Positions 41,901-43,784 of a stretch of DNA of 43,784 nt are shown piece by piece. The DNA is taken from the NCBI GenBank assembly GCA_016871855.1, contig VHBQ01000021.1:1-43784 (forward strand), read 5' to 3'. Every line of letters starts with the position of its first letter. Position 1 is the stretch's first letter. Position numbers and translations under genes: made by a program. Source of the stretch: Gemmatimonadota bacterium. Its GTDB lineage: Bacteria; Gemmatimonadota; Gemmatimonadetes; Gemmatimonadales; Gemmatimonadaceae. The notes beneath the pieces were generated by a model. The model searched no databases. It had not been told where the DNA came from and saw only the letters and a list, made by a program, of their open reading frames with translations.

Positions 41901-42298
41901 GCGAGCTCGCGCGCGAGGCGCGCACGCTGGCTCAGGCGCTCGAGGCGGGAGCGGCCGATCCCTCGACGCTCGACCGCCAGCAGCGCCTCTTCCGCAAGAT
42001 GCTCGATGCCGGACGCTTGCTGCAGCAGGAGGAGCGCGACGAGCAGGGGCCGCGCGAGTCGAAGCCGGGTGACAAGGTGTCGCCGTTCGCGCCGCCAGCG
42101 GGCGACGTGCGCGGTCGCGACGCGCTGCGGTATCGCGCGCCGACGTGGGAAGAGTTGCGCGCGCTTGCGCCGGAGGAGCGGCGGGCGGTTCTGGAATACT
42201 TCAGACGGCTCAACGCTGCGCCGACACCGACGGTGGACGGTGGACGGTTGACGGTGGACGGTGGACGGCGGACGGCGGAGCCGCCGGCGAAGCCGTAG
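38972..42298 (+). CDS. DUF4175-like membrane protein with long coiled coil
   Basis: A 1108-residue protein. Two membrane helices lie near residues 26-70 and one near 150-170. A beta-rich extracytoplasmic region spans about 190-480 (DDPPAGLLRGDTALLRVRAL). A very long Ala/Gln/Arg/Glu coiled coil runs from about 490 to 1000. The C-terminal segment ELRALAPEERRAVLEYFRRL is followed by a tail VDGGRLTVDGGRRTAEPP encoded by the tandem repeat at 42227-42280. The pattern fits DUF4175. The ATG at 38972 overlaps the DUF4159 stop, so an earlier open start at 38864 is rejected. It is followed by the TPR gene after one base. Confidence 0.8.
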   Translation: MTTAQRLLDEHARVSRWRRASVALRAAAAVLAALTLGALMLGDARWLVLPRALPLAWWLLAAAAGWGVWVWHRRRRLTRPAPGDVAAAIEAERGLRDGAARTLLEVAPLGGPFVARADALLGARLGAAPLAPRLRRATGRRLAGAAGLVAIFAAGAALSGGSHGDGWRALLHPADAWAGTLLPSITFDDPPAGLLRGDTALLRVRALGRATITVRQRATGGAWRDSTLAVREGAARWRVGPLDADLVLVATDGRATSDTLHLRLAERSFVGDVTIAARFPAYLGRQDETLPSDGAVRVPQGTMLTVTGRASEELAAVSLGSDAQRVAMAVSGRGFNGRFTPHASATLSWRAAGRAGPIADVPAPLLLDVVPDSAPQVDFLSPGADSTISPTGTVRVAVAALDDRVLRDVSLSVWARRADGRVTEPQGRRLFDGGAPSYLGAVGVDLAALALTPGDEVHVQASARDDAPWGQVGRSRELLLRVPAVEDQRREARAAADSLVSRALAAARAQQRLEQRTADAARSRTQSEKGKTGDAMSFDAAEKAKALAKEQGEMAERSREVQEATRELEERLRAAGGLDSSLQAQLREAQRLMREALTPELLAAMKKLEGAAQELSQDRARQSMADLAEQQKRLREALEKSAEMLKRAAIEGQMKTLREDAATMAKRQRQLADSSGGDPSRAQSMAQQTADLAREIQQLQQRLERERANAGARQAGTAANQAQASREAMQRAAQSPSQSGREQAAREAAQAMQQASQALEQARERQVAAWKDDVTGSLDKAVQEMMQMARQQEQLAEQVQGNRQGDPSADARAQQSALQQGVQRAGERLAEQARKSAMVSPGAQQAMRDAQQRVDQAMRDANNAQQGQGSPSQQASSMREAAQALRQAASALARDRERVDGAQSGSGVPEMIAELQKLAQQQGEVNQQMASLFPTPNQRQNADAASLERARVLARQQRAVARALDDVQDLDATGRTRELAREARTLAQALEAGAADPSTLDRQQRLFRKMLDAGRLLQQEERDEQGPRESKPGDKVSPFAPPAGDVRGRDALRYRAPTWEELRALAPEERRAVLEYFRRLNAAPTPTVDGGRLTVDGGRRTAEPPAKP
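42227..42280. repeat. CGGTGGA tandem repeat inside the 3' end of the DUF4175 gene
   Basis: About seven imperfect 7-base units of the form CGGTGGA/CGGTTGA lie in frame with the last 20 codons. Bases 42239-42262 are the exact reverse complement of 21818-21841 behind prs. A 7-base unit shifts frame each copy, so the peptide repeats every 21 bases (VDGGRLT, VDGGRRT). Confidence 0.9.
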
Positions 42299-42299
42299 G

Positions 42300-43784
42300 A
42301 TGCAGGGCTCCTCCGCGAGGCGGCCTCTCGTGCGCGCGCTGACTACGGCGTGGCTGCTCGCCGCGCCGTCCGCGCTTGGGGCGCAGGCGCAGCCCGGCGA
42401 GGGGGCGGTGCGTCGCGCCATCGATCTGGAGAACGCGGCGAAGTATCGGGAAGCCGTGACCGCCTATCGCGAGGCCATCGCGCAGGGGGCGGTGACGCAA
42501 GGTGTGCTGGGACTCGAGCGCGCCTTCGCCTCACTCGGGCAGGAGGACTCGGTGCTTCCCTCGGTGGAGGCGCTGCTGCGCGCCGCGCCGCGCGACCCGA
42601 CCCTGCGCGGCGTGCAACTCCGGACCCTGCGCGCGATGGGACGCGACGCCTCCGCGCGCCGCGCGTTCGAGGAGTGGCGCGCGCTCGACCCGCGCGTGGC
42701 GGCGCCGTTCCGGGAGTACGCGCGCTTGCTGCTCACCGACCGGCGCGCGGATGCCGCCGATTCCGTGCTGCAGCAGGCGGTGGCCGCGCTCGGCACGCCG
42801 CGCGAGTTCGCGACGGAGTTCGCCGACCTCTACGTGACACTTAACCGCTGGGACGCAGCGGCGGCCGCGTGGCGCGACGCGCTCGCTGACGCGCCGTACC
42901 TCGACCAGTCGGCGGCGTTCTCGCTGATGGGGGCGCCGTCTGCCGCGCGCGATGGCGTGCGTCGCGCGCTCACCCCCGCGCTGACCACGCATGTGGTGGT
43001 GGTCGCTGCGCTCGCTCGAACACGCGCCTGGCTTGAGCTGCGCTGGGGCGCGCCGCGCGAGGGATGGCGCGCGCTGAGCGCGCTGCCGCCGGCGGACAGC
43101 ACCGCGCAACTGTGGATCGAGTTTGCCGAGGAAGCCACGCATGCGGGCGGCGCGTTGGTGGCCCGTGAAGCGTTCGAGGCGGCGTTCCGCGTGCTCGGCG
43201 AGCCAGCGCTCGCCCTGCGCGCCGCCACGGTCGCGCTCAGTGGCGGCGACGCGGTCGGCGCCCTGCGGCTCGCTGAGTTGGCGGCGGCGAAGCTGGACAG
43301 CGCCGCGGCCGCGTCCGAGGCGCTTGCGGTACGCGTGCGCGCGCTGGCGGAACTTGGACGTCCGCAGGAGGCCGAGCGGGTGATCGCGGCGCACGGCGCG
43401 CGCGTGACCGCGGCACAGCGGCGGCTCTTCGCCCGCTCGCTGGCGTGGGGGTGGATCCGCGCCGGCGACGTGACGCGGGCGCGTCGCGCTGCGGCGGAGA
43501 GCGGAGGCGAGGACGAGGACGTCGTCTCGGGCTGGCTCGCCCTGTTCGACGGTGACTTGGACGGTGCCCGCGCCGGACTGCGCACGGCCGAGGAAAAGAC
43601 GGGCGACGTGGTGACGGCGCTGGCATTTATCTCGCGCGCCAAGCGCGCGCGCGCGCCTGCGATCGGCGCGGCCTTCCTCGCCCTTGCCCGCCGCGACTCG
43701 ACGCGCGCGTCACGCGCGTTCGAGGCGGCGGCCGACTCCGTGCCCGAGGCCGCCTCGTTCCTGCTGGGGCTCGCCGCGCGCGTG
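42300..43784 (+). CDS. Exported TPR-repeat protein (N-terminal part, runs off window)
   Basis: Open from the ATG at 42300, one base after the DUF4175 stop, to the window end (about 495 codons). The signal peptide is MQGSSARRPLVRALTTAWLL plus AAPSALGAQA. The mature part is a run of paired helices with TPR spacing and Ala at key positions (AAKYREAVTAYREAIAQGAV, NRWDAAAAAWRDAL, GRPQEAERVIAAHGARV, GDVTRARRAAAES). No enzyme motif is visible. It probably completes the envelope set with DUF4159 and DUF4175. The C-terminus is outside the window. Confidence 0.8.
   Translation, partial: MQGSSARRPLVRALTTAWLLAAPSALGAQAQPGEGAVRRAIDLENAAKYREAVTAYREAIAQGAVTQGVLGLERAFASLGQEDSVLPSVEALLRAAPRDPTLRGVQLRTLRAMGRDASARRAFEEWRALDPRVAAPFREYARLLLTDRRADAADSVLQQAVAALGTPREFATEFADLYVTLNRWDAAAAAWRDALADAPYLDQSAAFSLMGAPSAARDGVRRALTPALTTHVVVVAALARTRAWLELRWGAPREGWRALSALPPADSTAQLWIEFAEEATHAGGALVAREAFEAAFRVLGEPALALRAATVALSGGDAVGALRLAELAAAKLDSAAAASEALAVRVRALAELGRPQEAERVIAAHGARVTAAQRRLFARSLAWGWIRAGDVTRARRAAAESGGEDEDVVSGWLALFDGDLDGARAGLRTAEEKTGDVVTALAFISRAKRARAPAIGAAFLALARRDSTRASRAFEAAADSVPEAASFLLGLAARV

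Noticed and set aside
39749..42421. 890-codon minus-strand open frame
   Set aside because: Leu/Arg-rich antisense of the DUF4175 coiled coil, with no recognisable domain.

Overview
The window is very GC-rich, densely coded bacterial chromosome with many overlapping stop/start codons. The gene set (bL25, bS6-bS18-membrane protein-bL9 order, TolB-propeller outer membrane proteins, DUF4159/DUF4175 pair, many lipoproteins) suggests a Gram-negative, probably Gemmatimonadota. That assignment is an inference from gene content, not from a marker tree.

Layout. 1-5.0 kb (minus): a beta-propeller/SPOR lipoprotein, a SPOR protein with an ATPase-like domain lacking a P-loop, and the N-terminal part of SMC, joined end to end. 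5.2-11.2 kb (minus): bS6, bS18, a DUF2232-like membrane protein, bL9, RsfS and a large outer membrane metallopeptidase/propeller/barrel protein, with a near-consensus promoter ahead of bS6. 11.4-19.5 kb (plus): a complete lasso-peptide cluster, in the order RiPP recognition protein (B1), leader peptidase (B2), PRMT-like methyltransferase, two tandem precursors, cyclase (C), HPr-kinase-like kinase, nucleotidyltransferase and ABC exporter (D). 19.9-23.0 kb: a four-helix-bundle protein, Pth, bL25, Prs and tRNA-Gln. 23.3-30.2 kb: an exported-protein operon (LPP20 lipoprotein, caspase-like protein, DUF4384-like protein, BIG2/pentapeptide lipoprotein) followed by a broken paralogue fragment. 30.4-35 kb (minus): PdxJ, an Hpt-like protein, a flippase-like membrane protein and IspE. 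35-43.8 kb: a small lipoprotein, methylmalonyl-CoA epimerase, thioredoxin, a conserved unknown, RsmI, DUF4159, DUF4175 and a truncated TPR protein.

The lasso cluster is the best candidate for a new system. Both precursors carry a W..P.L...G.....T leader signature, which predicts 18-residue cores KVDQVGNKDGGGGMTRRT and KVDLMGNKDGGVWPKRRT. Each has a possible Lys1-Asp9 ring and an identical Arg-Arg-Thr tail. The cluster encodes a PRMT-like methyltransferase, whose C-terminus resembles a recognition domain, and a kinase of the lasso type. Together these suggest a tail-modified lasso peptide.

A second theme is repeat DNA in the spacers. Long inverted repeats or short tandem repeats fill at least six gene junctions and often begin exactly at a stop codon. 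One 24-bp repeat sequence lies both behind prs and, in frame, inside the 3' end of the DUF4175 gene.
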